NCBI GenBank assembly: GCA_943327755.2
Contig: CALPYF020000024.1
Coordinates: 1 to 64,000, forward strand
DNA: 64,000 nucleotides
From: Deinococcus hopiensis KR-140
GTDB lineage: Bacteria; Deinococcota; Deinococci; Deinococcales; Deinococcaceae
Direction of reading: 5' to 3'
The notes under the pieces are model-generated. The model was given only the letters and a program-made list of their open reading frames with translations. It was not told the origin of the DNA and did not search any database. The translations under genes were made by a program, and so were the position numbers. Within the stretch, counting starts at the first letter, position 1. The number at the start of each line of letters is the position of its first letter. Below are positions 11,735 through 23,841 of this stretch, in pieces.

Positions 11735-13381
11735 TCAGGGGGTGACGGTCAGCGAGAACGCGGTGCGCCCCACCACCTGACCGTCCTTGCGGAACGTGAG
11801 GGTCATGGGCGAGTCCCCGGCGGGCACCGTGGCGTCTGCCTGGAAGTTCAGGGTGGTCTGGAGCGCCTGGGCACCCAGGCCCTGGCCGGAGAGGCTGGGC
11901 AGGGTCAGCGTGGCGGGGCTGACGGTCACGCCCGGTACGTCCACCGACAGCGTGACGGTTCCGCTGATCGCGCCGCCCTGACGCAGGTCAAATGGCACTG
12001 CCGTGGGCTGACCGGTGCGGAGCAGCAGTTCGCTCCCCCAGGCAGGCGAGGCGACGCCGACCCACAGGCCACCCGTCGGGAAGGTCAGTCGGGACCACGT
12101 GCCAGCGGGGATAGACGTGCGCTGAATAGTGTACTGGGTGTCCGTGCTGCTGCCCTGCCGCCGGATCAGATTCCAGCCCTTCTTCAGATCCAGTTGATCC
12201 ACGTACGTGAGCGTCAGATCGAGCGACGTGTCCTCACAGCGGCCCTGCACGCGAATGTCACGGTCGGCGTACAGGCGGATCAGGCTGCTGCCGTCCAGAC
12301 CAACCGTGTTGAGCACCCCCAACAGATCACCTTCACGGCTGCTGACGCGCAGGCGGGGCGTGGCGATCAGAGCGTCGGGCTGCGAACGGTCCCCGACGAA
12401 GTCCGAGCATTCGAACAGGCTGCTCAGCGCCCCGGCGGGCGGGGTACTCAGCGTGAAATCCACCTGCCCGTCGGCGGCCAGCGGGACCCGCTGGGCCACG
12501 ACCGTCTCGCCTGCGTCCCAGTCCACGTATTCCTCCTCAATCAGGGCACCCTGCCCCAGCGTGGCGGGGTGGAGGGTGCCGACCACCCGCGCGGGGTCGG
12601 TGGGGCCGCCCACCTCGCTGCCGGTGGTGTCCTGCGCGGACGTGAACAGCAAGCTGAAGCTGAACACCTGCGTCTCGGGGTGCTGGCGGTCGACTGGGAA
12701 GTCCACGGCGAACGTCACGGGCACGCTGGCGCCTGGGGCGAGGGTGCCGGGCACCAGCCAGCCGCCGCTCTGGGTGGTCACGCTCAGGCCGGCGGGTGGG
12801 GTGACCTGCACGCCGCGCAGGTCGAGGTCCGTCAGGAAGGGCGTGCCTTGCGGGTGCGGGCGGGCCACGCCGGTCTGGAGGTCGAGGTCCTGGGCGCGGG
12901 TGGCACTCAGTTGCGGGGCCTGGGCGGACGCGTCCTGGCCGTCGAAGCGTTGCAGGCGGCGGAACGGCGTTCCCGCGATGGTGGGCGCCATGGCGTTGTT
13001 GTTCGGGTCGCCGTCCGTGTCGTTCAGGGCGACGGGCAGCAGCACGAGGTTCGTGATGGGTGCGCCCGTCGGGTTGGTGACCAGGAACGTGGTGTTCACG
13101 TGCCGGACGTCCTGGGTGCCGCGCCGACTGATGAACGTGACGGCGCTGACGGCCTGGGCGCCGAGTTGCACGTCACCCGGCGTGGCCTCCAGCCGCTGCG
13201 CGCTCAGCTGAGTGGGGCGCAGGGATTGCAGGGTCGCCTGCGCGCCCTGCGGACCGCCCACCCGGATGTCGAGGGCATAGACCTGACCGCCGGACGCCAC
13301 AGGGTGGGCGGGTGGGGTCGGGGCAGAGCAGGCGAGCAGCAGCAGGGTCAGGGCCGGAATCAGGGGCGCACGCTTGAACAT
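11735..13381 (-). CDS. Secreted lipoprotein of unknown function
   Basis: A 548-residue protein starting MFKRAPLIPALTLLLLACSAP, a signal peptide with lipobox LLAC, so it should be lipid-anchored after export. The mature part is rich in Thr, Val, Gly and Pro and looks like repeated beta-sandwich modules. One segment has TTFLVTNPTGAPITNLVLLPV, and two others resemble each other around PVTFAVDFPV and AISGTVTLSVDVPGVTVSPATLTLP. I recognise no catalytic motif. ATG 13381 is chosen because the signal peptide begins there; the upstream open frame is not plausible protein. Confidence 0.75.
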   Translation of the reverse strand: MFKRAPLIPALTLLLLACSAPTPPAHPVASGGQVYALDIRVGGPQGAQATLQSLRPTQLSAQRLEATPGDVQLGAQAVSAVTFISRRGTQDVRHVNTTFLVTNPTGAPITNLVLLPVALNDTDGDPNNNAMAPTIAGTPFRRLQRFDGQDASAQAPQLSATRAQDLDLQTGVARPHPQGTPFLTDLDLRGVQVTPPAGLSVTTQSGGWLVPGTLAPGASVPVTFAVDFPVDRQHPETQVFSFSLLFTSAQDTTGSEVGGPTDPARVVGTLHPATLGQGALIEEEYVDWDAGETVVAQRVPLAADGQVDFTLSTPPAGALSSLFECSDFVGDRSQPDALIATPRLRVSSREGDLLGVLNTVGLDGSSLIRLYADRDIRVQGRCEDTSLDLTLTYVDQLDLKKGWNLIRRQGSSTDTQYTIQRTSIPAGTWSRLTFPTGGLWVGVASPAWGSELLLRTGQPTAVPFDLRQGGAISGTVTLSVDVPGVTVSPATLTLPSLSGQGLGAQALQTTLNFQADATVPAGDSPMTLTFRKDGQVVGRTAFSLTVTP

Positions 13382-13499
13382 GAAGAACCTCGGGGACAGC
13401 TGGACTGGAGGTTCAGCGTAGCGGACGGCAGCGGGCCGCTCTGCCTCACCTGGGTGCGTGACGGCGTCCACGGGATCACCCCGGTCGGGGCCGGCGACG

Positions 13500-14039
13500 T
13501 CACGACTGATCGACGCCCTGACGGACGCTGGTCATCAGCGCCTCGTCGTACAGGCCGGCGTAGTGGTCCCCGAGGGTGATGAGGAACTGCATCTCCTCCC
13601 GGGTCGTGCGGGCACTGAGGCGTGTCTCGAAACTCAGCAGGAGCGCGCCGTACGCGAGGGACGCGGCGCCCGCGATGGCCAGGATGACCGGCAGTGGTCC
13701 GGCCTGGGCGCCGAGCAGGGCGCTGCCGCCGATCAGGATGCTGGTCAGAACGAGCAGGGCCACCGCGAGATACAGGGCCGTCATGGCGCGCACGATGATG
13801 CGGCTGCGCCGCGCCAGCCGGGGGAGCTGCTTGACGATCAGGCGTTTCTCGTCCCGCGCGAGCGCCTCGGCGCGGCCCTCGTCGGTGACGAGCACCTTGA
13901 AACGCGCCGTGAGTTGCCGCACGCGGTCCGTCACGCGGCCCAGGCGGCTGCTGGTGCTCATGAGCAGAGTGCCCGCGCCGCTGATCAATACGGCCGGGGT
14001 GATCATGGCGGTCAACACCTGCAGGTTCGCGTCAGCCAT
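13500..14039 (-). CDS. DUF2721 family membrane protein
   Basis: A 179-residue protein with a hydrophobic N-terminal segment (ITPAVLISGAGTLLMSTSSRLGRVTDRVRQL), a basic cytosolic middle, two central membrane segments (TALYLAVALLVLTSILIGG and LPVILAIAGAASLAYGALLLSFETRL), and a helical tail. The N-terminal pattern with SxRLxRVxDRxR is characteristic of DUF2721 proteins, whose function is unknown. The start is ATG 14039; a TACCTT box 6 nt upstream may be its -10. Confidence 0.8.
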   Translation of the reverse strand: MADANLQVLTAMITPAVLISGAGTLLMSTSSRLGRVTDRVRQLTARFKVLVTDEGRAEALARDEKRLIVKQLPRLARRSRIIVRAMTALYLAVALLVLTSILIGGSALLGAQAGPLPVILAIAGAASLAYGALLLSFETRLSARTTREEMQFLITLGDHYAGLYDEALMTSVRQGVDQS

Positions 14040-14186
14040 GCCATGAAGGTACGATAAAACCCCACTGGGACGCCTTCGACAAATCTGCACATTCCCTGCG
14101 AAAACCCTGCACGCCCCCCCGTCATCCTTTGACTCAGGAGAAGGGCAGCGGCGAGCGCCGCACCCGGATCGAAAAGGAGACCCACC

Positions 14187-14591
14187 ATGAAAAAGATGCT
14201 GCTGACCGTCGCCGCTGCCCTGAGCCTCGCCACCACCGCCACCGCCTTTGCCGCCAGCCCCACGACCGTGTACGCCACCGACGGGAATGGCAACGAGTAC
14301 CAGGCGCTGACAACCGAGTCGAGCTGGATGGCTATCGAAGTGCCACTGGCACAGCTGGGCGGGATGCTTCCGAGCGACCTGAGCATCGCCGTGAGTGGCC
14401 TGCCGGCCGGAACGTACGTGACGCTCGACAGTGTGAGCACTCAGGGCAGCAGCGCCCTGCTGTACGTGTCAGTTACCCGCGACAGCACTGACCGCAACGT
14501 GAACGCTCTGGCTCAGATCAACGTGAATTCGGGCAGCAGCACCCTGACCACCGTACAGATCCCGGTGTACGGCGCCGCGTACGGCGAGTAA
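14187..14591 (+). CDS. Small secreted protein, function unknown
   Basis: A 134-residue protein with a textbook signal peptide (MKKMLLTVAAALSLATTATAFAA). The mature domain of about 110 residues is rich in Ser, Thr, Val and Gly, with alternating hydrophobic residues that suggest an all-beta domain. AAAGGAGA at a normal distance before ATG 14187 indicates SD-driven translation. A terminator follows directly, so it is monocistronic. I recognise no family. Confidence 0.75.
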   Translation: MKKMLLTVAAALSLATTATAFAASPTTVYATDGNGNEYQALTTESSWMAIEVPLAQLGGMLPSDLSIAVSGLPAGTYVTLDSVSTQGSSALLYVSVTRDSTDRNVNALAQINVNSGSSTLTTVQIPVYGAAYGE

Positions 14592-14611
14592 GAAGCTGGC
14601 CAGCCAGGGTG

Positions 14612-14644
14612 AACGCCTGCCTCCGTCCGGGGCAGGCGTTTTTC
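14612..14644 (+). terminator. Intrinsic terminator
   Basis: AACGCCTGCC and GGCAGGCGTT form a perfect 10-bp stem followed by a T-run, after the small secreted protein gene. Confidence 0.9.
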
Positions 14645-14664
14645 GGTGTGGGCCGCGCATGCTC

Positions 14665-14670
14665 TAGGCT
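14665..14670 (+). promoter_or_regulatory. -10 box of the aminotransferase gene (leaderless)
   Basis: TAGGCT is followed by 7 nt and ATG 14678. Confidence 0.5.
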
Positions 14671-14677
14671 GCGGGGC

Positions 14678-15829
14678 ATGTGGGAGTCACGGCGGGCAGT
14701 GGCGGTGCCGGGGAGCGTATTTGCGCTGATGGACGCCGCGAAGGGGCGGGCGCGAGCGGCGGGCCTGGGCATTGTGGATCTGAGTATCGGGAGCAGTGAC
14801 CTGCCGCCGCCGGACGCGGTGCTGGAGGTGCTACGCGGGGCGACGCGGGACGCGGGGACGTACAGGTACCCGCTGTTCAGTGACACGGCGCCGCTGCGGG
14901 AGGCGGCGGCGGGGTATCTGGCGCGGCGCTTCGGGGTGGTGGTGGATCCGGCGCGGGAGGTGCTGCCGCTGATCGGCGCGCAGGAGGGGCTGGCGCACCT
15001 GCTGCTGGCGGTGACCGATCCGGGGGATACGCTGCTGCTGCCGGACCCGTGTTACCCGCCGTACCTGGGGGCGGCGGCGGTGGCGGGTCTGAACGTGGTG
15101 ACGCTCCCCCTGCGGCCGGACGCGGGGTTCCTGCCGGATCTGGATGCGGTGCCGGTGGGGGTGCGGCCGCGCGCGCTGCTGCTGAATTACCCGAACAATC
15201 CGACGTCGGCGGTGGCGGACGCGGCGTTCTTCCGACGGGCGGCGGCGTGGTGCCGGGCGCGGGGGACGCTGCTGGTGCATGACCACCCGTACGCGGAACT
15301 GACCTTCGGGGCGTACCGCGCGCCGAGTGCGCTGGAGGCCGGGCTGGACGGGGTAGTGGAGCTGCACTCGCTGAGCAAGACGCACCACATGGGCGGCTTC
15401 CGGGTGGGCTTTGCGGCGGGGGACGCGGGCGTAATCGCGGCGCTGGCGCGGGTGAAGGGCGCGATTGATTTCCATCCGTACCTGGGTATCCAGCGGGCGG
15501 CCGCGCACGCTCTGGCGCTGCCCGATGAGGTGGGCCGGGCGGGCGCGGCGGTGTTCGAGGCGCGGCGGGACGCGCTGATCCCGGCCCTGCGGGCGCTGGG
15601 CTGGGAGGTGGCGCTGCCGGAGGCGAGCATGTATGCCTGGGCGCGCGTGCCTGGGCTGGGGGACAGCGTGGCGTTCGCGGTGCGGGCCGCCGAGACGACG
15701 GGGGTGGCGGTCAGTCCCGGCGCGGCGTTCGGGGCGGGTGGCGAGGGCTTCGTGCGGTTCGCGCTGGTGCAGCCGCCCGAGGTGCTGCGTGAGGCGGCGC
15801 GGCGGCTGGGGACCGTGCCGAAAACCTGA
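14678..15829 (+). CDS. PLP-dependent class I/II aminotransferase
   Basis: A 383-residue fold-type I enzyme. It has IVDLSIGSSDLPPP near the N-terminus, PLIGAQEGLAHLLLAVTDPGD, LNYPNNPTSAVAD (cofactor asparagine), and HDHPYAELTF. The Schiff-base lysine is in SLSKTHHMGGFRVGFAAGD near residue 233, and a late carboxylate-binding arginine is in GFVRFAL. The SLSKTxxMxGFR form is seen in LL-diaminopimelate aminotransferase-like and alanine/aspartate-type enzymes; the substrate is not decided. The start is supported by the TAGGCT box 7 nt upstream and by the protein alignment. Confidence 0.88.
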   Translation: MWESRRAVAVPGSVFALMDAAKGRARAAGLGIVDLSIGSSDLPPPDAVLEVLRGATRDAGTYRYPLFSDTAPLREAAAGYLARRFGVVVDPAREVLPLIGAQEGLAHLLLAVTDPGDTLLLPDPCYPPYLGAAAVAGLNVVTLPLRPDAGFLPDLDAVPVGVRPRALLLNYPNNPTSAVADAAFFRRAAAWCRARGTLLVHDHPYAELTFGAYRAPSALEAGLDGVVELHSLSKTHHMGGFRVGFAAGDAGVIAALARVKGAIDFHPYLGIQRAAAHALALPDEVGRAGAAVFEARRDALIPALRALGWEVALPEASMYAWARVPGLGDSVAFAVRAAETTGVAVSPGAAFGAGGEGFVRFALVQPPEVLREAARRLGTVPKT

Positions 15830-15831
15830 AC

Positions 15832-15862
15832 GGGCGCGGGGCGCGGCCATCTGCCCGCGCCC
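15832..15862. terminator. Hairpin between convergent genes
   Basis: GGGCGCGGG and CCCGCGCCC form a perfect 9-bp stem between the aminotransferase and the minus-strand gene at 15878. There is no T-run, so termination is inferred. Confidence 0.5.
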
Positions 15863-15877
15863 CGCTGCCTGAGGTCT

Positions 15878-16186
15878 TTACTTGTCGAACTTGTCGTACC
15901 CGGCGGCGCTGCGGCGCTGGGCGCCCCGGGCGTAGTCCATCTGCATCTCGACCGTTTCGTGCTTGCCTTCGGTGAAGGTGCTGTCGTGAATCCAGTAGTT
16001 CAGGCGGTCGTCGCCGAGTTGCACCCAGAGTTTGTGCTGGTCTTCGGGGTCGCGCCAGAAGGCGACGTGTTCGAAGGCATTGCGCTGCGCCCAGGTCTGG
16101 ATGTCCGACAGGACGCGGGCGGCCTTAGGGTGGGTCATCTGGAATTCCTGACCGTCGGCTTCGTTGCGGAACTTGATCTCGACCAT
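15878..16186 (-). CDS. Small conserved hypothetical protein
   Basis: A 102-residue soluble protein beginning MVEIKFRNEADGQEFQM, with WAQRNAFEHVAFWRDPEDQHKLWVQLGDDRLNYWIHDSTF and a basic C-terminus (ARGAQRRSAAGYDKFDK). It is rich in Trp, His and charged residues and has no signal peptide. I do not recognise a family. The start is ATG 16186, 9 nt after TACGCT; the longer open frame upstream is low-complexity and unlikely to be coding. Confidence 0.75.
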   Translation of the reverse strand: MVEIKFRNEADGQEFQMTHPKAARVLSDIQTWAQRNAFEHVAFWRDPEDQHKLWVQLGDDRLNYWIHDSTFTEGKHETVEMQMDYARGAQRRSAAGYDKFDK

Positions 16187-16195
16187 GGTGGATTC

Positions 16196-16201
16196 AGCGT
16201 A
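16196..16201 (-). promoter_or_regulatory. -10 box for the 15878-16186 gene
   Basis: TACGCT on the minus strand, 9 nt before ATG 16186. Confidence 0.4.
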
Positions 16202-16308
16202 ACAGACGCCGGGTGAACTGCGTACAGAGTTGCGCGAAGGGGTCTTCATGTGTCCTGTCGCGCGTGGAAGCGGTACCGCTCCTGGCGGGGGCAGTGGCCC
16301 GTTCACGC

Positions 16309-16314
16309 TAGGGT
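16309..16314 (+). promoter_or_regulatory. -10 box of the exonuclease III gene
   Basis: TAGGGT lies 8 nt before ATG 16323 and 5 nt before an alternative GTG at 16320. Confidence 0.45.
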
Positions 16315-16322
16315 GAGGGGTG

Positions 16323-17102
16323 ATGACGGACGGTCTGAAGGTCACCACCCTGAACGTGAATGGACTCCGCAGCGCGCTGCGCAAGGGCCTGCGCGACTGG
16401 GCCACGCGGGAACAGCCGGACGTGCTGCTGCTCCAGGAGGTCCGCGCGGACCCCATGCCCGACGCCCTGGCGGACCTGGGCTACGCCGGGGCGTGGTTCC
16501 CGGCGCAGAAGGCCGGGTACAGCGGCGTGGCGGTCCTGTCCCGCCGGGCCCTGTCGGATGTCCGCGTGGGCATGCCGCACGCGGAACTGGACGCCGAGGG
16601 CCGCGTGCTGAGCGCCGTGGTGGACGGCGTGCGCTTCGTGAGCGTGTACCTGCCCAGCGGCAGCAGCGGCCCGGACCGGCAGGGCTTCAAGGACCGCACG
16701 CTGCTGGACTTCCAGGCGTGGACGGACGCCCTGCTGGCCGAGGGGCGGCCCGTGGTAATCGGCGGGGACTACAACATCGCGCATCAGCAGGTGGACCTGA
16801 AGAACTGGCGCTCGAATCAGAAGAACAGCGGCTTCCTACCGCACGAGCGCGAGTGGATGACCGCGCACCTCGCGTCTGGCCTGACCGACACGCACCGGGC
16901 GTGCCTGGGGGAAGCGGCGGAGTACACGTGGTGGAGCAACCGCGCAAACGCGTACGCGAACAACGTGGGCTGGCGCATCGACTATCTGCTCGCGGCGGGC
17001 GTGACCGTGCAGGAGGTCCGCGTGGACCGCGAGGCGCGCCTGAGCGACCACGCGCCCCTGAGCGGCGTGATCCGGCCGGGCGAGCCGCTCGGGGAAGGGT
17101 AA
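16323..17102 (+). CDS. xth: Exodeoxyribonuclease III / AP endonuclease
   Basis: Base-excision repair enzyme that cuts at abasic sites and has 3'-5' exonuclease activity on duplex DNA. The 259-residue protein has the whole exonuclease-endonuclease-phosphatase pattern: TLNVNGLRSAL, LLLQEVRA (metal glutamate), VVIGGDYNIAHQQVDL (catalytic Asp-Asn), GWRIDYLL, and the terminal SDHAPL with the catalytic histidine. Length is typical of XthA. ATG 16323 is preferred; GTG one codon earlier is possible. Confidence 0.95.
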   Translation: MTDGLKVTTLNVNGLRSALRKGLRDWATREQPDVLLLQEVRADPMPDALADLGYAGAWFPAQKAGYSGVAVLSRRALSDVRVGMPHAELDAEGRVLSAVVDGVRFVSVYLPSGSSGPDRQGFKDRTLLDFQAWTDALLAEGRPVVIGGDYNIAHQQVDLKNWRSNQKNSGFLPHEREWMTAHLASGLTDTHRACLGEAAEYTWWSNRANAYANNVGWRIDYLLAAGVTVQEVRVDREARLSDHAPLSGVIRPGEPLGEG

Positions 17103-17135
17103 AGTTCGCGTCAGATGAGCCCGGAAGGCGCGTGA

Positions 17136-17141
17136 TATGCT
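17136..17141 (+). promoter_or_regulatory. Candidate -10 box for the RNase R gene
   Basis: TATGCT about 200 nt before the start codon. If used, the message has a long leader that contains the hairpin at 17199-17282. No good -35 is visible. Confidence 0.35.
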
Positions 17142-17198
17142 GAGCGGGCTGCCGGGTTCAGGACAGCGCCCCCGCCCACTCACCGCTCAGCACCCGCT

Positions 17199-17282
17199 GA
17201 CTGACGCTGGACGGAGGGCGCAACCCGAGGATAGCGAACATCTGCTGCCCGTGGGCGGGTCGCGCGCACGCCAGCGTCAGTC
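17199..17282 (+). other. Long stem-loop in the RNase R 5' leader
   Basis: CTGACGCTGG (17201-17210) pairs perfectly with CCAGCGTCAG (17271-17280), with two more pairs outside. Inside it, 17218-17227 pairs with 17256-17265 with one mismatch. There is no T-run after it, and it lies 60 nt before the start codon, so a regulatory leader is more likely than a terminator. Confidence 0.6.
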
Positions 17283-17344
17283 TGAGAAGCGCGTCTCACA
17301 CGAGTTAACCCCCACGGGCGCGTCCTGAGTGACCAGGAACGTAC

Positions 17345-21589
<4,245 letters not shown>

Positions 21590-21606
21590 GCACAACCCTT
21601 GAAAAC

Positions 21607-21634
21607 GGGCCGGTCTCCTGCGGGAGGCTGGCCC
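21607..21634 (+). terminator. Hairpin after the RNase R gene
   Basis: GGGCC-GG-CTCC pairs with GGGAGG-CT-GGCCC around a short loop, including wobble pairs. Only ATTGACTT follows, not a clean T-run. Confidence 0.5.
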
Positions 21635-21651
21635 ATTGACTTGGCCCATTG

Positions 21652-21800
21652 ATACGGGATTCAAGTGATTCCACATCATTCGGAGTCGCCCGGTGGCCCC
21701 CTCACCCTTCCGTCGCTTCGCGCCTCCCTCCCTCTCCCACAGGGGGAGAGGGGAAAACGGAACGCGATCACGTTGTAAGCAAGTCAATTTAATCCCGTAT
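21652..21800. repeat. MITE-like element with terminal inverted repeats
   Basis: It begins ATACGGGATT (21652-21661) and ends AATCCCGTAT (21791-21800); similarity continues inward for about 10 more bases (TCAAGTGA against the complement of TCAATTTA). An internal 9-bp hairpin (21730-21738 with 21744-21752) is present. The octamer GACTTGGC occurs on both flanks (21638-21645 and 21801-21808). It has no open reading frame of note, and its composition is lower in GC than its surroundings. Confidence 0.6.
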
Positions 21801-22011
21801 GACTTGGCAGAATTCTCATGTTGACAGATTGCCCAGCGAGGACCGTATCTGCCCTTCCAGACGGGTCGAACCGCTGGACACCGGGCGGCGCAGTCGCCTA
21901 TGCAGGTGCCCGGAAGCCGGGCACGTCTTAGGGTTCCTATCATCGGGCGGGTGGCGGCGCGCCTCTAGGCTGTCCTGATGCGCCCGGACGGGCGTGCAGG
22001 AGGGAACAGTC

Positions 22012-23841
22012 ATGACCACGTCGGAACAGCCAGGGACTCAGCGTCAGCGCTCCCGCCTGGGGGCGCAACTCCTGCCGGGGGGCCGGGAGACGCGCTTCCG
22101 GGCCTGGAGTACCCGCGCCGGGCGGATGTGCGTGCGGATCGGGGGCGAGTCGCACGTGATGGAGCCGCGGCCCGGCGCGTATTTCGAGACGGTGCTGCCG
22201 GTCGGGGCGGGCACCCGCTACTGCTTCGAGCTGGACGGGCAGGCGCTGCCGGACCCGTACGCGCGGTTCATGCCGCACGGCGTGCACGGCGACTCGGAGG
22301 TCGTGGATTTCTCCGCGTACGAGTGGCAGCATCCGGACTGGACGGGACGGGCGCTGGCCGAGTGCGTGTTCTACGAGCTGCACGTGGGCACGTTCACGCC
22401 GGAGGGCACGTACCGCGCCGCGCAGGAGCGGCTGCCGGAGCTGGTGGAGCTGGGCGTGACCGCGATCCAGATGATGCCGGTCGCGGCCTTCCCCGGCGAG
22501 CGGGGCTGGGGGTACGACGGCGTGGCGCTGTTCGCGCCGTTCGCGCCGTACGGCCGCCCCGAGGACCTGATGGCGTTCGTGGACGCCGCGCACGGGCTGG
22601 GCCTGGCGGTGTTCCTGGACGTGGTGTACAACCACTTCGGGCCGGACGGGAACTACCTGACGAGCTACAGCCCGTCGTACTTCACGGACCGTTTCCACAC
22701 GGCGTGGGGGCAGGGCCTGGACTACGCCGAGCCGCACATGCGCCGGTATGTCACCGGGAACGCGCGGATGTGGCTGCAGGACTACCGCTTCGACGGCCTG
22801 CGACTGGACGCGACGGCCAGCATGCAGGACGACAGCGAGGAGCACATCCTGCACGAACTGGCGCGCGAGACGCACGCGCTGGGCGGCGGCCACATCCTGC
22901 TGGCCGAGGATCACCGCAACCTGCCCGAACTGGTCACCGAGACCGGCCTGGACGGCATCTGGGTGGACGATTTCCATCACGAGGTGCGCGTGACCCTGAC
23001 CGAGGAGCAGGAGGGCTACTACGGGGGTTTCCGGGGCGGCGCGCGCGAACTGGCGCACGTCATCGGCAGGGGCTGGCAGTACGAGGGGCAGTTCTGGAAC
23101 GTGACCGGCGAGGAACACAACCGCGGCCGGCCCGCCACCGACCTGGAGGCGCCGAGCTTCGTGTACTGCATCCAGAACCATGATCAGGTGGGCAACCGCG
23201 CGCTGGGTGACCGCCTGCATCACTTCGAGTCCGTGACGCTGGCCGAGTACCGCGGGGCGAGCACGCTGCTGCTGTCCCTGCCGATGACGCCGCTGCTGTT
23301 CCAGGGGCAGGAGTGGGCGGCGAGCACGCCCTTCCCGTTCTTCAGCGACCACATCGGCGAACTGGGGCAGATGGTGACCGAGGGACGGCAGCGCGAGTTC
23401 GCGTACTTCTCGGGCTTCAGCACGCTGAACGTGCCGGACCCGCAAGCCGCCGGGACGTTCGAGAGCGCGAAGCTGAACTGGGCCGAGCGCGGGGAGGGCG
23501 AGCACGGGCGCACACTGGCGCTGTACCGCCACCTGCTGCGCCTGCGCCGGGAGGATCCGGTGCTGCGGGAGCGGTCGCGCCGTTTCATCCGGGCGGGCGC
23601 GGTGGACACCGGCGCCGGGGAGGCGCTGTGGGTACGCTGGGAGACCCCGCAGGGCGTGCGGGTCCTGCTGTGGAACCTGACGCACACGCCGTTCACGCCG
23701 GGGGTGCTGGCGCTGCCGTTCGCGCTGCCGCCGGAGGTGCTGCTGCACTCCGAGGGGGACCTGCACGCGCCCGCCGCGCTGGGCGAGCTGCGCCTGAGTC
23801 CGGGTGAGGCCGCGCTGCTGGCCGGGCCGGTGGAGGCGTGA
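22012..23841 (+). CDS. treZ: Malto-oligosyltrehalose trehalohydrolase
   Basis: Releases trehalose from maltooligosyltrehalose, the second step of the TreY-TreZ pathway from starch or glycogen. The 609-residue GH13 protein has an N-terminal beta domain (LLPGGRETRFRAWS), ECVFYELHVGTFTPEGTY, VAAFPGERGWGYDGV, DVVYNHFGPDGNYL, the nucleophile region FDGLRLDATASM near residue 265, the acid LLAEDHRN near 299, and QNHDQVGNRALGDR. ATG 22012 follows AGGAGGG at a good distance; the frame is open a little further up. The stop overlaps the treY start by 4 nt. Confidence 0.95.
   Translation: MTTSEQPGTQRQRSRLGAQLLPGGRETRFRAWSTRAGRMCVRIGGESHVMEPRPGAYFETVLPVGAGTRYCFELDGQALPDPYARFMPHGVHGDSEVVDFSAYEWQHPDWTGRALAECVFYELHVGTFTPEGTYRAAQERLPELVELGVTAIQMMPVAAFPGERGWGYDGVALFAPFAPYGRPEDLMAFVDAAHGLGLAVFLDVVYNHFGPDGNYLTSYSPSYFTDRFHTAWGQGLDYAEPHMRRYVTGNARMWLQDYRFDGLRLDATASMQDDSEEHILHELARETHALGGGHILLAEDHRNLPELVTETGLDGIWVDDFHHEVRVTLTEEQEGYYGGFRGGARELAHVIGRGWQYEGQFWNVTGEEHNRGRPATDLEAPSFVYCIQNHDQVGNRALGDRLHHFESVTLAEYRGASTLLLSLPMTPLLFQGQEWAASTPFPFFSDHIGELGQMVTEGRQREFAYFSGFSTLNVPDPQAAGTFESAKLNWAERGEGEHGRTLALYRHLLRLRREDPVLRERSRRFIRAGAVDTGAGEALWVRWETPQGVRVLLWNLTHTPFTPGVLALPFALPPEVLLHSEGDLHAPAALGELRLSPGEAALLAGPVEA

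Larger units (their letters stand above)
21590..22011. other. 422-bp intergenic region between RNase R and treZ
   Basis: It holds a terminator-like hairpin (21607-21634), a MITE-like repeat (21652-21800), a T-rich stretch, and TAGGCT at 21967-21972 that could be a -10 for treZ. No convincing small gene was seen. Confidence 0.6.

Noticed and set aside
17137..17328. 63-codon frame in the RNase R leader
   Set aside because: It overlaps the structured leader and its ATG is part of the -10-like box; no ribosome site.
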